DNA from: Acidobacteriaceae bacterium
GTDB lineage: Bacteria; Acidobacteriota; Terriglobia; Bryobacterales; Bryobacteraceae
Length of the DNA: 7,264 nucleotides
NCBI GenBank assembly: GCA_019244945.1
Contig: JAFASD010000258.1
Span: 1-7,264 of the forward strand
Direction: 5' to 3'
Under the pieces are notes generated by a model. The model did not search any database. It worked only from the letters and a program-made list of their open reading frames with translations, and had not been told where the DNA came from. This document shows positions 7,236 to 7,264 of the stretch, one piece after another (the first letter of the stretch is position 1; the number at the start of each line of letters is the position of its first letter). The translations under genes were made by a program, and so were the position numbers.

Positions 7236-7264
7236 GATTCGACAGCGAACGCGCCTGAGAGTTC

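Noticed and set aside
7236..7264. Promoter or operator upstream of the adaptor
   Set aside because: Only 29 bases are available, with no -10-like sequence, inverted repeat or clear ribosome binding site.

Overview
The window holds one minus-strand transcription unit that fills almost all of its 7264 bases: part of a tripartite RND-type efflux system. Reading in the direction of transcription (right to left), the genes are a periplasmic adaptor (membrane fusion protein, 5976-7235), a full-length RND permease (2783-5953, 1056 residues), and a second RND permease that starts at 2770 and runs off the left edge after 923 complete codons. The gaps are 22 and 12 bases, so the genes are almost certainly co-transcribed. 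No outer-membrane channel gene, regulator, RNA gene, mobile element or CRISPR array is visible. The promoter must lie beyond the right edge, because only 29 bases precede the adaptor's start codon.

The two permeases are tandem paralogues offset by exactly 3183 bases (1061 codons). They agree at about 90% of residues in the first periplasmic region, fall to about 70% in the second, and share almost nothing in the cytoplasmic linker between transmembrane helices 6 and 7. Synonymous positions differ widely even where the protein is nearly identical, which points to an old duplication under strong selection. One adaptor followed by two permeases is the arrangement of MdtABC and MuxABC, where the two permeases form a mixed trimer; a similar assembly is the natural hypothesis here.

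In the expected system, the lipid-anchored adaptor would bridge a permease trimer in the inner membrane to a TolC-like channel in the outer membrane, and the permeases would export a compound using the proton gradient. The substrate cannot be read from the sequence. The main oddity is in the membrane proton-relay positions: both permeases have Asp-Asn where AcrB has Asp-Asp, and the complete one has Asp-Ser where AcrB has Ala-Lys.

The organism is a Gram-negative (diderm) bacterium with GC content near one half. The protein style (permease wording around the TM4 and TM10 motifs, and the adaptor's hairpin tip) resembles RND systems I associate with Acidobacteriota; this is an impression from memory, not a demonstrated placement. 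I see no clear sign of a wholly new system, only an unusual variant of a known one.
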